DNA from: Aquisphaera insulae
Lineage (GTDB): Bacteria; Planctomycetota; Planctomycetia; Isosphaerales; Isosphaeraceae
NCBI RefSeq assembly: GCF_011064615.1
Contig: NZ_JAALJH010000027.1
Location: 33,744-97,743, forward strand
DNA: 64,000 bases
Direction of reading: 5' to 3'
Shown: positions 27,132-36,999 of the stretch, one piece after another
Layout of the letters: each line of letters begins with the position of its first letter
Position numbering within the stretch: position 1 is the first letter of the stretch
Notes under the pieces: generated by a model
Seen by the model: only the letters and a program-made list of their open reading frames with translations
Database searches by the model: none
What the model was told of the DNA's origin: nothing
Translations under genes and position numbers: made by a program

Positions 27132-27794
27132 ATGGGCTCGATTCGTGGGGTCCTTCTCGACGTGGACGGAACGCTCGTGGACAGCAATGATGCCCACGCC
27201 CGGGCCTGGGAGAAGGCGCTCGCCGAGTTCGGCGTGGACGCCTCCTACGACGAGATCCGCGAGCGGATCGGCAAGGGGGGCGACAAGATGATCGGCGAGC
27301 TCGCCGGCTGGAGCGACGAGTCGCCCGAAGGCAGGAAGCTGAGCGAGCGACGGCAGGAGATCTTCCTCAAGGAATATCTGCCGACGATCCAGGCCTTCCC
27401 AAAAGCCTCCGAGCTGCTGGCGCGGATGCACGACGCGGGGCTCAAGCTGGTCGTCGCCACGTCCGCGAAAGACGTGGAGATGCAGCCGCTCCTGCTCCGC
27501 TGCGGGGCCGACCGGTATATCGAGGAGAAGACCTCGTCGGACGACGCGGAGCGATCGAAGCCCGATCCCGACATCGTCCATGCCGCGCTCGAGCGGATCG
27601 GCCTCCCCGCGGACGAGGTCATCATGCTCGGTGACACACCGTTCGACGTCGAGGCCGCGGAGGACGCGGGGGTCCGCACGATCGCGCTGCGATCCGGAGG
27701 CTGGGGACCGGACGGGCTGGCGGGTGCGATCGCCATCTACGACGACGCGGCCGACCTGCTGGCCCATTACGACTCGTCGCCGCTGGCGAATTGA
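27132..27794 (+). CDS. HAD-family phosphatase (phosphoglycolate-phosphatase/beta-phosphoglucomutase-like)
   Basis: The 220-residue protein begins at the ATG at 27132 after GGGAGA. Motif I is LLDVDGTLVDSND, with the nucleophile and acid Asp pair. A helical cap follows (about 20-85). Motif II is VVATSAKD, the lysine of motif III lies in DDAERSKPDPDIV, and motif IV is MLGDTPFDVEAAEDAG. All catalytic motifs are present, so it should be active on a small phosphorylated metabolite. The substrate is not determined by sequence. Cytoplasmic. It converges on the CutC gene with only 9 bases between. Confidence 0.88.
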   Translation: MGSIRGVLLDVDGTLVDSNDAHARAWEKALAEFGVDASYDEIRERIGKGGDKMIGELAGWSDESPEGRKLSERRQEIFLKEYLPTIQAFPKASELLARMHDAGLKLVVATSAKDVEMQPLLLRCGADRYIEEKTSSDDAERSKPDPDIVHAALERIGLPADEVIMLGDTPFDVEAAEDAGVRTIALRSGGWGPDGLAGAIAIYDDAADLLAHYDSSPLAN

Positions 27795-27803
27795 CGAGGT
27801 CCA

Positions 27804-28565
27804 TCACGCATCGGAACCCGATCGGCGTCGGTCCCACCGAGCGACCCGGCCCAGGATGGCGCGGACCTTTTCCGGATCGATCCCGGCCCGGCAAGGGTCG
27901 AGGCCATTCGGGGGCACGTGCCGCATGGCCGTTTCGACCGTCCGGGCGACGGCCGATCCCAGGTGGATCTCGCGGACTCCGGCGGTCTCGAGGAGCGTCT
28001 CGACGTCGGCCTCGGCGATCCGGCCTCCGGCCAGGATGGCGATCCGCCCCCGGGCCGATTCGACGAGGCGGCGGAGGGCCCCGGCGCCTTCCCGTGCGGT
28101 CGGCCGGCCGCCGGAGGTGAGGACGCGGTTGACGCCGAGTTCGATGAGCGTCTCCAGGGCTTCGAACGGGTCGGGGACCTCGTCGAAGGCCTTGTGAAAG
28201 GTCACGCTCATCGGCCTGGCGAGCTCGATCAGCCGGGCGGTCCGCTCGCGGTCGATGGTGCCGTCGGGCCGGAGGAGTCCCAGGACGACCCCGGAGGCCC
28301 CCAGAGCCCCGGCGGCGGCGACGTCGTGACGCATCGCCTGGAACTCGTCCTCGGACGGGAGGAAGTCGCCGGCGCGAGGGCGGACCAGGACGTGCACCGG
28401 GACCCGGAGCGTCCCGCAGGCCACGGCGATCGCCCCGGCCGAGGGCGTGACGCCGCCCGCGGCGAGGTCGTCGCAGAGCTCGATCCGATCCGCCCCGCCC
28501 CGGCCGGCGTCGAGGGCGGATTCCAGGCTGCCGGCACAGATCTCGACGATGGTCCGCTCGCTCAT
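27804..28565 (-). CDS. cutC: CutC-family copper homeostasis protein
   Basis: The 253-residue protein follows the CutC pattern throughout. It shows EICAGSLESALDAGRGGADR, IELCDDLAAGGVTPSAG, VHVLVRPRAGDF, SGVVLGLLRPDGTID and MSVTFHKAFDEV, then NRVLTSGGRPTA. CutC proteins have a TIM-barrel fold and are linked to copper tolerance, though their biochemistry remains debated. In polysaccharide-degrading bacteria cutC often lies beside sugar genes, so a metabolic role is possible. The ATG lies 10 bases after GGGAG. Cytoplasmic. Confidence 0.92.
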   Translation of the reverse strand: MSERTIVEICAGSLESALDAGRGGADRIELCDDLAAGGVTPSAGAIAVACGTLRVPVHVLVRPRAGDFLPSEDEFQAMRHDVAAAGALGASGVVLGLLRPDGTIDRERTARLIELARPMSVTFHKAFDEVPDPFEALETLIELGVNRVLTSGGRPTAREGAGALRRLVESARGRIAILAGGRIAEADVETLLETAGVREIHLGSAVARTVETAMRHVPPNGLDPCRAGIDPEKVRAILGRVARWDRRRSGSDA

Positions 28566-28714
28566 GAGTTCATGCTCCCACGTGACCGCCGCGGCGGCTC
28601 GTTCGCTGGCGTCCGGGTGTTTAACAAGTTAAGATGGCGGGCCATGAGGGAGACCGGCACGGTTCGACTCGGTCCCCTTGAACCCGGTATGTGTTGCCAC
28701 CAGAGGAGCTAGCC

Positions 28715-30064
28715 GTGATCGAGCGACCCGCACCGCAATCGTCCGAACCGTCCTTCGACCGCCCCGCCGGCACGTCGCGTCGCGGCTTCCTTAAAGGGAC
28801 GGCCGGCGCCGGTGCGATCGCCGCGGCGAGCCCGCTGGTCGCCCCGATGGTGCATGCCGCCGGCAGCGACGTGATCAAGGTGGGCCTCGTGGGCTGCGGC
28901 GGCCGCGGCAGCGGGGCGGCGGAGCAGGCCCTCACCGCCGACAGCGGCGCCCGGCTCGTCGCCATGGCCGACGTCTTCACGGATCGGCTGACCGACGCCC
29001 TGTCGGCCCTGAAGAGCTCGGACGTGGGCGCCAAGGTGGACGTGCCGAAGGATCGCCAGTACGACGGCTTCGAGGGCTTCAAGCACGTCATCGACCAGGT
29101 GGACCTCGTCCTCCTGACCACGCCGCCGCACTTCCGGCCGATTCAACTGACTTACGCCGTCTCCAAGGGGGTGAACACCTTCGTGGAGAAGCCGATGGCC
29201 GTGGACGGTCCCGGGCTCCGGACGTTCATCCAGGCCTGCAAAGACGCCAAGGCCAAGAACCTGTCGCTGGTCAACGGCTTCTGCTGGCGGTACGACGGGC
29301 CGCGGCGAGAGACCATGAAGCAGGTCTTCGACGGCAAGATCGGCAAGATCAAGGCCATCGAGACGACGTACAACTCGCAGGGCGTCTGGGACCCGCGGAA
29401 GACCCGCGAACAGTGCGGATCCGACATGGAATACCAGTTGAGGAACTGGTACTACTACAGTTGGCTCTCCGGCGACCACATCGTCGAGCAGGCGGTGCAC
29501 GGCATCGACACCATGAACTGGGTCATGCAGGACAAGCTGCCGGTGCGATGCTGGGGCGTCGGCGGCCGGCAGGTTCGGACCGATCCCAAGTACGGCAACA
29601 TCTGGGACCACTTCTCGGTCGTCTACGAGTATCCCGAAGGGGTCCGCGGCTACCACCACTGCCGGCACTGGGTGAACACGCCGAACCAGGTGAAAGACTA
29701 CATCCTGGGGACGACCGGGACGGCAGACGTCTTCGGCAACGCGATCACCGGGGAGAACAAGTGGCGGTATCGCGCCGCTCGTGAGCGGGCCAGCGGTAAC
29801 GGCGGCGCGCACAGCGACATGTACCAGGTGGAGCACGACGAGATGTTCGCGGCGATCCGCGCCGGCAAGCCGACCAACAACGGCGAGCAGGCCGCCACCA
29901 GCACGCTGCTGGCGATCATGGGCCGCGACGCCGCCTACACCGGCCAGGTCCTCACGCCCGACCAGGTCCTCAATTCGAAGACCGACCTGAGCCCGGCGAA
30001 GTACGAGTTCGGCCCCAACCCCGTCCCGCCGGTGCCGGTGCCGGGGGTGACGAAGTTCGCCTGA
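28715..30064 (+). CDS. Tat-exported Gfo/Idh/MocA-family oxidoreductase
   Basis: The GTG at 28715 follows AGAGGAG and gives 449 residues. A twin-arginine signal (TSRRGFLKGTAGAGAIAAA) precedes a Rossmann domain with VGLVGCGGRGSGAAEQAL, and the family signature EKPMAVDGPG follows. The C-terminal alpha/beta domain includes EQAVHGIDTMNWVM and ends in a Pro-rich stretch. These enzymes oxidise or reduce sugars and sugar acids, often with a tightly held NAD(P). Tat export of a folded cofactor-containing enzyme is typical of planctomycetes. Its neighbours give no clear pathway. Confidence 0.92.
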   Translation: MIERPAPQSSEPSFDRPAGTSRRGFLKGTAGAGAIAAASPLVAPMVHAAGSDVIKVGLVGCGGRGSGAAEQALTADSGARLVAMADVFTDRLTDALSALKSSDVGAKVDVPKDRQYDGFEGFKHVIDQVDLVLLTTPPHFRPIQLTYAVSKGVNTFVEKPMAVDGPGLRTFIQACKDAKAKNLSLVNGFCWRYDGPRRETMKQVFDGKIGKIKAIETTYNSQGVWDPRKTREQCGSDMEYQLRNWYYYSWLSGDHIVEQAVHGIDTMNWVMQDKLPVRCWGVGGRQVRTDPKYGNIWDHFSVVYEYPEGVRGYHHCRHWVNTPNQVKDYILGTTGTADVFGNAITGENKWRYRAARERASGNGGAHSDMYQVEHDEMFAAIRAGKPTNNGEQAATSTLLAIMGRDAAYTGQVLTPDQVLNSKTDLSPAKYEFGPNPVPPVPVPGVTKFA

Positions 30065-30133
30065 GCGACGTCCCGGCTTCGTTCGGCTCCGCGTTCGAGG
30101 ATCCCCGGGTCGCGCCCGCGCCGCGGCCGCCGT

Positions 30134-33100
30134 TCACGGCGCCGGCGCGGCCTCGTGGAACTGGACGGTGCCGTCGGCACCGGCGGTGACCAGGCGGTTG
30201 CCGTCGGGGCTGAAGGCGACGCTGGTGACGATGTCGGAGTGGCCGCGGAGGGTGATCAGCTCCTGGCCGGAAGGGACGTCCCAGAGGCGGACGGTGCGGT
30301 CCTCGCTGGTGCTGGCGAGGCGACGGCCGTCGGGGCTGAAGGCGACGCAGAGGACCGACCGCATGTGGCCCTGGAGCCGCGCGGCGATCCGGCCGTTCGC
30401 GAGGTCCCAGACGACCACCGTCGAGTCCCAGCTCGCCGAGGCGAGATACTTGCCATCGGGGCTGAAGGCGACGTGCGAGGCGACCCGGTTGTGCCCCCGC
30501 AGGAGGGCGCGGACGCGGCCGGTGGCGGCGTCCAGGAGGGTGACGGATCCGATGTTGTCCGCCGTGGCGACGGTCACCCCGTCGGGGCTGAAGGCCACGT
30601 CGCGGATGAGCCCGGTCTCGGTCCCGGCGATCCGCCAGATCTCGGCGCCGGTCTCGAGATGGAAGGCGATGGCCAGGGCGTTGTCGCCGGTGACGTTGGG
30701 GGCGGCCCGGCCGTCCGGCAGGTAGGCGTTGAACTGCCCGACCACGACGAGGGTCCTGCCGTCGGGGCTGAGGGCGACGGACTGGAAGCGATTCGCCGGC
30801 TCGTCGCGACGGAAGACCACGCGCCAGTCGGGGGCCGAGCGGGCCTCGATGCGTCCGCCCAGGTAGGCGGAGGCGATCAGGCCGCCGTCGGGCCGCGCGG
30901 CGATGCCATCGACCGGACGCCCCCGCACGCCCTCCTGGTTGCCGATGTCGTCGAGCACTCGCGGCCCCTCGAGGGTATCCAGGACCATGAGGCGGGGCGC
31001 GACGTTGCCGGCGGCGTCCTCGCGGTTGGTGGAGACGAGCAGCCGCCGGCCGTCGGCGAAGAAGGCGACGCGTGCGACCGGACCGGCGGCCTCGCGCCAG
31101 ACGCGGGTCTCGCGGCGGCCGTCGACGTCCCAGAGCTTCACGGTCTGATCGGAGGATCCGGAGGCGAGGTGCCGCCCGTCGGGACTGTAGGCGACGGAGG
31201 TCACGTTCTTGGTGTGGCCGCGGAGGGTCTCGCCGTCGCGGCCGGGATTCAGGTCCCAGAGCTTGATGGCCCCGTCCGCGCCCGCGGAGGCGAGCTGCGA
31301 GCCGCCGGGGCTGAAGGCGACCGCCAACACCCAGTCCTTGTGACCCACCAGGGTCCGTCGCAGCGTGCCCCGACAGGCATCCCAGAGCTTGACCGTGCCG
31401 TCCCAGCTCGAGGTCGCGATCAGGGTGCCGTCGGGGCTGTAGCCCAGGCCGGTGAGCGGTCCCTCATGGCCCGCCATGCGGCGGACCTCGGCCCCCGTGG
31501 CGGCCTCCCAGAGGATCAGCTCGCCGGGCCGGCTGGCCGCCTGGGGGACGATCAGCCAGGACCCGCTCACGGAGGCGAGGTGCTTGCCGTCGGGGCTGTA
31601 GGCCAAACCCATCACGTTCTGGGTGTGGCCCCGGAGCGCCCGTTCGAGGCGGCCGTCGGCCGCGTCCCAGAGGCGGACGACCCCCTTGCCGCGCATATGG
31701 TCGACCTCTTCCAGCGCCGGGTAACCATGGCCGGAGGCGAGGTGTCGACCGTCGAGACTGTAGGCCAGGGCATAGATCGTGTCGGGCCCGGTGTCGATCC
31801 GCCGCATGAGCCGGCCGCCGTCGGGATCCCAGATCCGCAGGACGCCGTCGTCGCCGCCGGCGGCGACGAGCCCCGTGCCTGGCTGAACGGCCAGCGCGTA
31901 GAGCGGCCGCGTGGACTCGCTGAGCCGGTGCAGACAACGGCCGTCGGCCGCGTCCCAGATCCGGAGGACGCCGTCCTTGCTGGCGCTGGCGAGCCGGCCG
32001 TCGTCGAGGAAGCGGACGCCGCTCACGGTCCATGACGGGTCGGAGGGCTGGGCATGCCGGAGCGTCAGCCGCTCGTGGCGGCACTGCTGCTTCAGGTAGC
32101 GCCACTCCCAGCCGCGGGAGTTGGGCGGGCATTCCTCCAGCAGGCGCTCGACGCGATCGATGTTGTTGGCCGTCCATTCGCGCTCGGCCAGGGCCATGCG
32201 GTGGAAATAGAGGAGGCTCTCGGCGAGCTCGCGCTGGTGGGCCTCGCCGCGACGGGCCAGGTCGGTGGCATGGAACTCGACCTCGAGGCGCTGGTGATAG
32301 AGGTAGCCCAGCACCAGGCCGCAGACCGCCAGGGCGGTGACGACCGCCATGAGGGCCATGGCGGCCTCCGCCGGCCGGCGATGGGCGCGGCGGAGGATCC
32401 GCCTCCAGGGGCTGATCGGCCGGGCCGCGACCGGCTCGCCGACCAGGAATCGGCGGAGGTCGTCGGCCATGGCGGACGCCGTGGCGTAGCGGTGCCTGGG
32501 CTCCTTGGCCATCGCCTTGAGGCAGATGCTCTCGAGGTCGCGAGGGGTCGAGCGATCGAGCCGGCGCGGGGGGATCGGCTCGGCGTCGAGGACCCGGGCC
32601 AGAACCTCCACGCGGCCCCCGGAGAAGGGGATCGTCCCCGTGAGCAGCTCGTAGAGGACCACGCCCAGGCTGTAGATGTCGGTCCGGTGGTCGATCGGCC
32701 GGCCGGCGACGCGGCCGGCCGCCTGCTCCGGGCTCATGTACGCAGGCGTTCCGATCACGGCGCCGTCGTGGGTGAGCTGGATGGCCTCGTCATCGAGGAA
32801 GGCCAGGCCGAAGTCGACGATCTTGGGCTCGCCGGCCCAGGTGGCGGAGAGGTCGTCGGCCGGGAGGCCGGGGCGCGATGACGCCCGCTCGGTCATGATG
32901 TTCGCGGGCTTGATATCCCGATGGATGGCCCCCATGGCGTGGGCATAGGCCAGCGTGTCGGCGACCCTCGCCACGAGCTGGGCGGCGCCCCGGGCGGAGG
33001 GCCGCCCCCGGCCCAGCAGGTCGCGGAGCGACGTCCCCGTCACGTAGTCGCAGACCAGTATCGGCAGCCCGTCGCGGACCATAACCTCATGGACCGGGAC

Positions 33101-33664
33101 GATCCCCGGATGGCGAAGCTGGGCGATGGCCCGCGCCTCCCTGTAGAACCGCGCCACGTCCTCCTCGCCGTCCATCAGGTGCGAGTGGGGGATCTTGAGC
33201 GCGACCTCCCGGCCGAGCGGCACGTCGACCGCCCGCCAGACGGTCCCGAACCCCCCGGTCCCGACCCGCTCCACCAGCCGGAACTTGCCGATCTGCCGGG
33301 GCGGCTCTCCGGCCGGCTCCGAAGGACCTCGGGCGGCGGGCAGGGGGGCGGCCGAAGGCCCCGTCCCCCCCAGCTCGGCGACGAACCAGGCCGGATCGAT
33401 CTCCGGGAATCGGGCCAGGTAGTCCTCCGCCCGCGAGGACTCCCCGCCACGACGGCGATATTCCAGCTCCAGCGAGACCAGCTCCTGGACCAGCACGGCC
33501 CGCTCCGCCGAGCCGTCCGCCATGCCTTCCAGGAAGCCCTCGATCGGCGCGGGCCGCCCCGAGAGCCACGCCGCCTCGAATCCGTCGCAGATCTGGTCGA
33601 CCAGCCGGAGCCGGGAATCGGACAGCGATTCCAGGCCACCGGCGGCGCTCGTCTGTCCGGCCAT
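30134..33664 (-). CDS. Ser/Thr protein kinase with 14 WD40 repeats
   Basis: The ATG at 33664 lies 9 bases after GGGAGG and gives 1176 residues. Residues about 1-125 are a planctomycete-type helical region. The kinase domain (about 125-400) has VGTGGFGTVW, VALKIPH, IHRDIKPANIM, IVDFGLAF and GTPAYMSPEQAAG, so it looks active. A membrane segment lies near 430-455 (AVVTALAVCGLVLGYLYH). The extracytoplasmic half has 14 WD40 repeats by my count, with blades ending in motifs such as KLWD, RIWD and RLWD. That is enough for two seven-bladed propellers. It is probably a membrane sensor that couples propeller-mediated binding outside to phosphorylation inside. The ligand is unknown. Confidence 0.93.
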   Translation of the reverse strand: MAGQTSAAGGLESLSDSRLRLVDQICDGFEAAWLSGRPAPIEGFLEGMADGSAERAVLVQELVSLELEYRRRGGESSRAEDYLARFPEIDPAWFVAELGGTGPSAAPLPAARGPSEPAGEPPRQIGKFRLVERVGTGGFGTVWRAVDVPLGREVALKIPHSHLMDGEEDVARFYREARAIAQLRHPGIVPVHEVMVRDGLPILVCDYVTGTSLRDLLGRGRPSARGAAQLVARVADTLAYAHAMGAIHRDIKPANIMTERASSRPGLPADDLSATWAGEPKIVDFGLAFLDDEAIQLTHDGAVIGTPAYMSPEQAAGRVAGRPIDHRTDIYSLGVVLYELLTGTIPFSGGRVEVLARVLDAEPIPPRRLDRSTPRDLESICLKAMAKEPRHRYATASAMADDLRRFLVGEPVAARPISPWRRILRRAHRRPAEAAMALMAVVTALAVCGLVLGYLYHQRLEVEFHATDLARRGEAHQRELAESLLYFHRMALAEREWTANNIDRVERLLEECPPNSRGWEWRYLKQQCRHERLTLRHAQPSDPSWTVSGVRFLDDGRLASASKDGVLRIWDAADGRCLHRLSESTRPLYALAVQPGTGLVAAGGDDGVLRIWDPDGGRLMRRIDTGPDTIYALAYSLDGRHLASGHGYPALEEVDHMRGKGVVRLWDAADGRLERALRGHTQNVMGLAYSPDGKHLASVSGSWLIVPQAASRPGELILWEAATGAEVRRMAGHEGPLTGLGYSPDGTLIATSSWDGTVKLWDACRGTLRRTLVGHKDWVLAVAFSPGGSQLASAGADGAIKLWDLNPGRDGETLRGHTKNVTSVAYSPDGRHLASGSSDQTVKLWDVDGRRETRVWREAAGPVARVAFFADGRRLLVSTNREDAAGNVAPRLMVLDTLEGPRVLDDIGNQEGVRGRPVDGIAARPDGGLIASAYLGGRIEARSAPDWRVVFRRDEPANRFQSVALSPDGRTLVVVGQFNAYLPDGRAAPNVTGDNALAIAFHLETGAEIWRIAGTETGLIRDVAFSPDGVTVATADNIGSVTLLDAATGRVRALLRGHNRVASHVAFSPDGKYLASASWDSTVVVWDLANGRIAARLQGHMRSVLCVAFSPDGRRLASTSEDRTVRLWDVPSGQELITLRGHSDIVTSVAFSPDGNRLVTAGADGTVQFHEAAPAP

Positions 33665-33670
33665 CACCAC

Positions 33671-34016
33671 GAGCCTCCCTCGATGCTGGAGGTATCGCGC
33701 ACCGCGACCCGCTCGGGTCGCGCCCGCCCCCGGGATGCCCCCCGGCCCGGCTCCCCGGGCCGCACGACCCGGCAGGGTAAAGACTTGTCGAAATCTGCCG
33801 GGGGCGATGTCGGGAAATCCGGCGCCGTTGGCGAGTAGATATTACCGTTCTCAGGGCGAGGCTTGTCAAAGCATCTCTGATCCGTGTGCATCCGTGTATT
33901 TTCGCGCCCGATCCGCCGCAACTTCGTGCGCGGGACGAGGAGAGGGTCCGCCCCGATCCGGTTCGAATCCGCGATGACGGATACGGTAGCAACCCTAACC
34001 CGAACAGGACCTGCGC
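33671..34016. promoter_or_regulatory. Divergent intergenic region, kinase / TPR-UnbV gene
   Basis: The 350-base region between two divergent starts is less GC-rich than its surroundings around 33820-33905. It contains the imperfect tandem ATCCGTGTGCATCCGTGTA near 33880, a type of short repeat I recall from intergenic regions of many bacteria. Promoters for both genes must be here, but I cannot place -35/-10 boxes with confidence. Confidence 0.4.
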
Positions 34017-36953
34017 GTGCGACCGAAGCTCGGAGGCCGTCGGAGCCGGCTCTGCCTCGCCGCCGGGGCTGTCGCATGCCTCCTGGCCGTCGGCGTCGGC
34101 GCGGCCCGTGCTTACAACGAATGGAGGGCCAGGTCGGACATCGACGAGGCCAAGAAGGCGATGGTCGCGCGGTCCTTCGACCGGGCCCGTGCGCTGCTGG
34201 CCGACGCGCTCCGGCGTCGGCCACGGGACGAGGATTCGATCATCCTGCTCGGCGCCTTCGAGCAGTCGCAGGGGAATGAAGCGGCGGCGGAAGCGGCCTG
34301 GTCTCGGGTCGCCTCGGACTCGCCCCGGGCCGCCGACCTGGCGATGCTCCGGGCGCGGATCGCCCTGGGTCGCCATCGCTTCGCCGCCGCCGAGCCCCTC
34401 CTCCTGGTCGCCCTCGGCGGGAAGGGGAAGCTCGCGGTCGAGGCGAGGGAGACCCTCGTCAACATCTACAAGATCCAGGGGAGGTTCGTCGAGGCCCGCG
34501 CGCTGGTCTCCGCGGCCTGGGGTTCCTATCCGGACCCCGTCGGGCTGCTCAAGGAGCTGGAGAACCTCGGGTCGAACAACCCGATGTCCGTGGTGACGGC
34601 CAACGCGGCGCTCGAGAAGGCGGCGAGGACGGCCCCGGACGACGATCGAGTCTGGCTGGGCCAGGCCAACCTGGCGACCCGCACGGGGCGGTTCGACGAC
34701 GCCCGCAAGTGGCTCGACGCCTGCCTCGCCAGGCGGGGCGACGACCCGGCGGTCTGGCGGGCGCGATTCGATCGCGCGCTCGCGATCCAGGACGCGGACG
34801 AGGTCGAGCGGGCGTTGCGGCACCTGCCCGACGAGGCGGTCGCGCCCTTCGAGGTGCTCACGCTCCAGGCCTGGTTCGCCTCCCTCGCCGGCGACCGCGA
34901 GGAGGAACGGCGGGCCTACGAGGGGATCCTCCAGCGGGAGCCCGGCAACCTGCTGGCGATGGCCCGCCTGGCGGACCTCTACCTGGCCGCGGGCGAGGCC
35001 GGGAAGGCGGCCACCCTCCGGGGCAGGCGTGCCGAGCTGAATCGGGACCTGTACGATTACCAGTCGCTGCTCCAGAAGAACGACCCGGCCTCGATCCGCC
35101 AGTCCGCCCGCCTGGCGGGGCGGCTGGGCCGGACCTTCGAGGCCCATTCGCTCTGGTCCGTGATCGCCCGCAAGGAGCCCGGCGACGCGGAAGCCCGCGA
35201 CGCCATGGGGCGGCTCCGCAAGGAAGATGCCGGCCGGCCCCGCGGGCCTCTCCTCTCCGATTTCCTGGCGAGACTCCGCCGCCGCCGCCCGGGCACGCGC
35301 GGCCCCGCTCCGGCCGGGACGATCGGCGCGACGCCCGTCTTCGCGGACGACGCCCGGGAGGCGGGGCTCGTCTTCGCGTTCGACAACGGCGCCAACCCGC
35401 TCCACCACATGCCGGAGACGATGTCCGGCGGCGTCGGCCTGCTCGACTACGACGGCGACGGCTGGATGGACGTCTACGTGACCCAGGGCGGGCCATTCCC
35501 GCAGGATCCGGCCGCGCCGACGACGACCGGCGACCGGCTCTTCCGGAACCGCCGCGACGGCCGCTTCGAGGACGCCACCCGGAGCACCGGCCTGGCGGCC
35601 TTCGCCCGCGGATACGGCCACGGCGTGACCGTGGGCGACTACGACAACGACGGCCACCCCGACCTCTTCATCACCCGCTGGCGGCGATACGCCCTCTATC
35701 GCAACCGGGGCGACGGCACGTTCGAGGACGCCACCGAGAAGGCCGGGCTGGGCGGCCCCCGCGACTGGCCGACCTCCGCGGCCTTCGCCGACCTCGACGG
35801 CGACGGCGACCTGGACCTCTACGTGTGCCATTACCTGGCCTGGGACGCCGACCAGCCCAACCCCTGCTGGGACGACCGCAAGCATCGCTACAGCTACTGC
35901 TCGCCCCAGTACTTCGCCCCCCTGACGGACCACCTCTTCCGCAACGACCGCGGCCGGTTCGTGGACGTGACGGTGGAGGCGGGGATCGTCGACCGCGACG
36001 GCCGCGGCATGGGGGTCGTCGCGGCCGATCTCGACGACGACGGCCGGTTGGACCTCTACGTCACCAACGACCAGACGGCCAACTTCCTCTTCCACAACAA
36101 GAGCGGCATGAAGTTCGAGGACGTGGCCCAGTCCTCGGCGGCGGCCAGCAACGGCGAGGGGACCTATCAGGCGAGCATGGGCCTGACCTGCGGCGACGCC
36201 GACGGCGACGGCCTCCCCGACCTGGCCGTCACCAACTTCTTCAACGAGTACACGACCCTCTACCTGAACCGCGGCGGCGGCGTCTTCGCGGACGCCAGCG
36301 ACGAGGCGGGCCTCGCCGTGGCGACGCGGCATCGGCTGGGGTTCGGCCTCTCCTTCCTGGACGTCGACAACGACGGCCACCTCGACCTGGCCAGCGCCAA
36401 CGGCCACGTCGACGACTTCCGGCCGGAGGTCCCGTTCCAGATGCCCAGCCAGCTCCTGATGGGGACCGGGAAGGGCCGATTCGTGGATGCGACCGAGGCG
36501 GCCGGCGCCCCGTGGACGGTCCCCCGCGTCGCCCGCAGCCTCGCCGTCGGCGACCTGGACAACGACGGGCGGGTCGACCTGGTGATCGTCTCCCACGACA
36601 CCCCGCTGGCCTATTACCACAACCGCACGCCGGGCGGCCACTGGCTGACCCTGGGCCTGGAGGGGGAGGGCTGCCGCGACGCCATTGGCGCCCGCGTGGT
36701 CGTCACGTCCGGGGGCCGCCGCCTGACCTCCTGGAGGATCGGCGGCGGCAGCTACCAGTCGTCCTCCGATCCGAGGCTCCACTTCGGCCTCGGGCCCGTC
36801 GACCGGGTGGACCTGGTCGAGGTGACCTGGCCGTCCGGCCGCGTCGACCGGCACGGGCCCCTGGCCGCCGATCGCGGCTATCGGCTCCGCGAGGGCCGGG
36901 GCGAGGCCGAGGCCCTCGCCGGCTTCGAAGCCCGGTCGCCGCAACGCCCGTGA
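34017..36953 (+). CDS. TPR + FG-GAP/VCBS repeat + ASPIC/UnbV protein
   Basis: The GTG at 34017 starts a 978-residue protein with an N-terminal membrane anchor or signal (RLCLAAGAVACLLAVGVGAA). TPR-like helices fill about 40-420. From about 440 come FG-GAP/VCBS repeats with calcium-type D-x-D-x-D loops, for example LLDYDGDGWMDVYVTQGG, VGDYDNDGHPDLFITR, FADLDGDGDLDLYVCHY and LDVDNDGHLDLASANGH. The ASPIC/UnbV domain closes the protein (CRDAIGARVVVTSGGRR, and SSDPRLHFGLG). Such CRTAC1-like proteins are exported and probably act in surface adhesion or assembly; no enzyme activity is known. It is divergent from the WD40 kinase gene. Confidence 0.92.
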   Translation: MRPKLGGRRSRLCLAAGAVACLLAVGVGAARAYNEWRARSDIDEAKKAMVARSFDRARALLADALRRRPRDEDSIILLGAFEQSQGNEAAAEAAWSRVASDSPRAADLAMLRARIALGRHRFAAAEPLLLVALGGKGKLAVEARETLVNIYKIQGRFVEARALVSAAWGSYPDPVGLLKELENLGSNNPMSVVTANAALEKAARTAPDDDRVWLGQANLATRTGRFDDARKWLDACLARRGDDPAVWRARFDRALAIQDADEVERALRHLPDEAVAPFEVLTLQAWFASLAGDREEERRAYEGILQREPGNLLAMARLADLYLAAGEAGKAATLRGRRAELNRDLYDYQSLLQKNDPASIRQSARLAGRLGRTFEAHSLWSVIARKEPGDAEARDAMGRLRKEDAGRPRGPLLSDFLARLRRRRPGTRGPAPAGTIGATPVFADDAREAGLVFAFDNGANPLHHMPETMSGGVGLLDYDGDGWMDVYVTQGGPFPQDPAAPTTTGDRLFRNRRDGRFEDATRSTGLAAFARGYGHGVTVGDYDNDGHPDLFITRWRRYALYRNRGDGTFEDATEKAGLGGPRDWPTSAAFADLDGDGDLDLYVCHYLAWDADQPNPCWDDRKHRYSYCSPQYFAPLTDHLFRNDRGRFVDVTVEAGIVDRDGRGMGVVAADLDDDGRLDLYVTNDQTANFLFHNKSGMKFEDVAQSSAAASNGEGTYQASMGLTCGDADGDGLPDLAVTNFFNEYTTLYLNRGGGVFADASDEAGLAVATRHRLGFGLSFLDVDNDGHLDLASANGHVDDFRPEVPFQMPSQLLMGTGKGRFVDATEAAGAPWTVPRVARSLAVGDLDNDGRVDLVIVSHDTPLAYYHNRTPGGHWLTLGLEGEGCRDAIGARVVVTSGGRRLTSWRIGGGSYQSSSDPRLHFGLGPVDRVDLVEVTWPSGRVDRHGPLAADRGYRLREGRGEAEALAGFEARSPQRP

Positions 36954-36999
36954 ACAAGGAACCGCGTCGTTGTCCTCATTCCGTCAGGGAGTCCCCCCC

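Noticed and set aside
33955..33975. T-loop-like GGTTCGAATCC
   Set aside because: No matching acceptor stem, D-arm or anticodon arm can be built upstream, so it is not a tRNA.
33087..36944. 1285-codon open frame on the minus strand
   Set aside because: It runs across two divergent real genes and the promoter region between them, with only low-complexity product.
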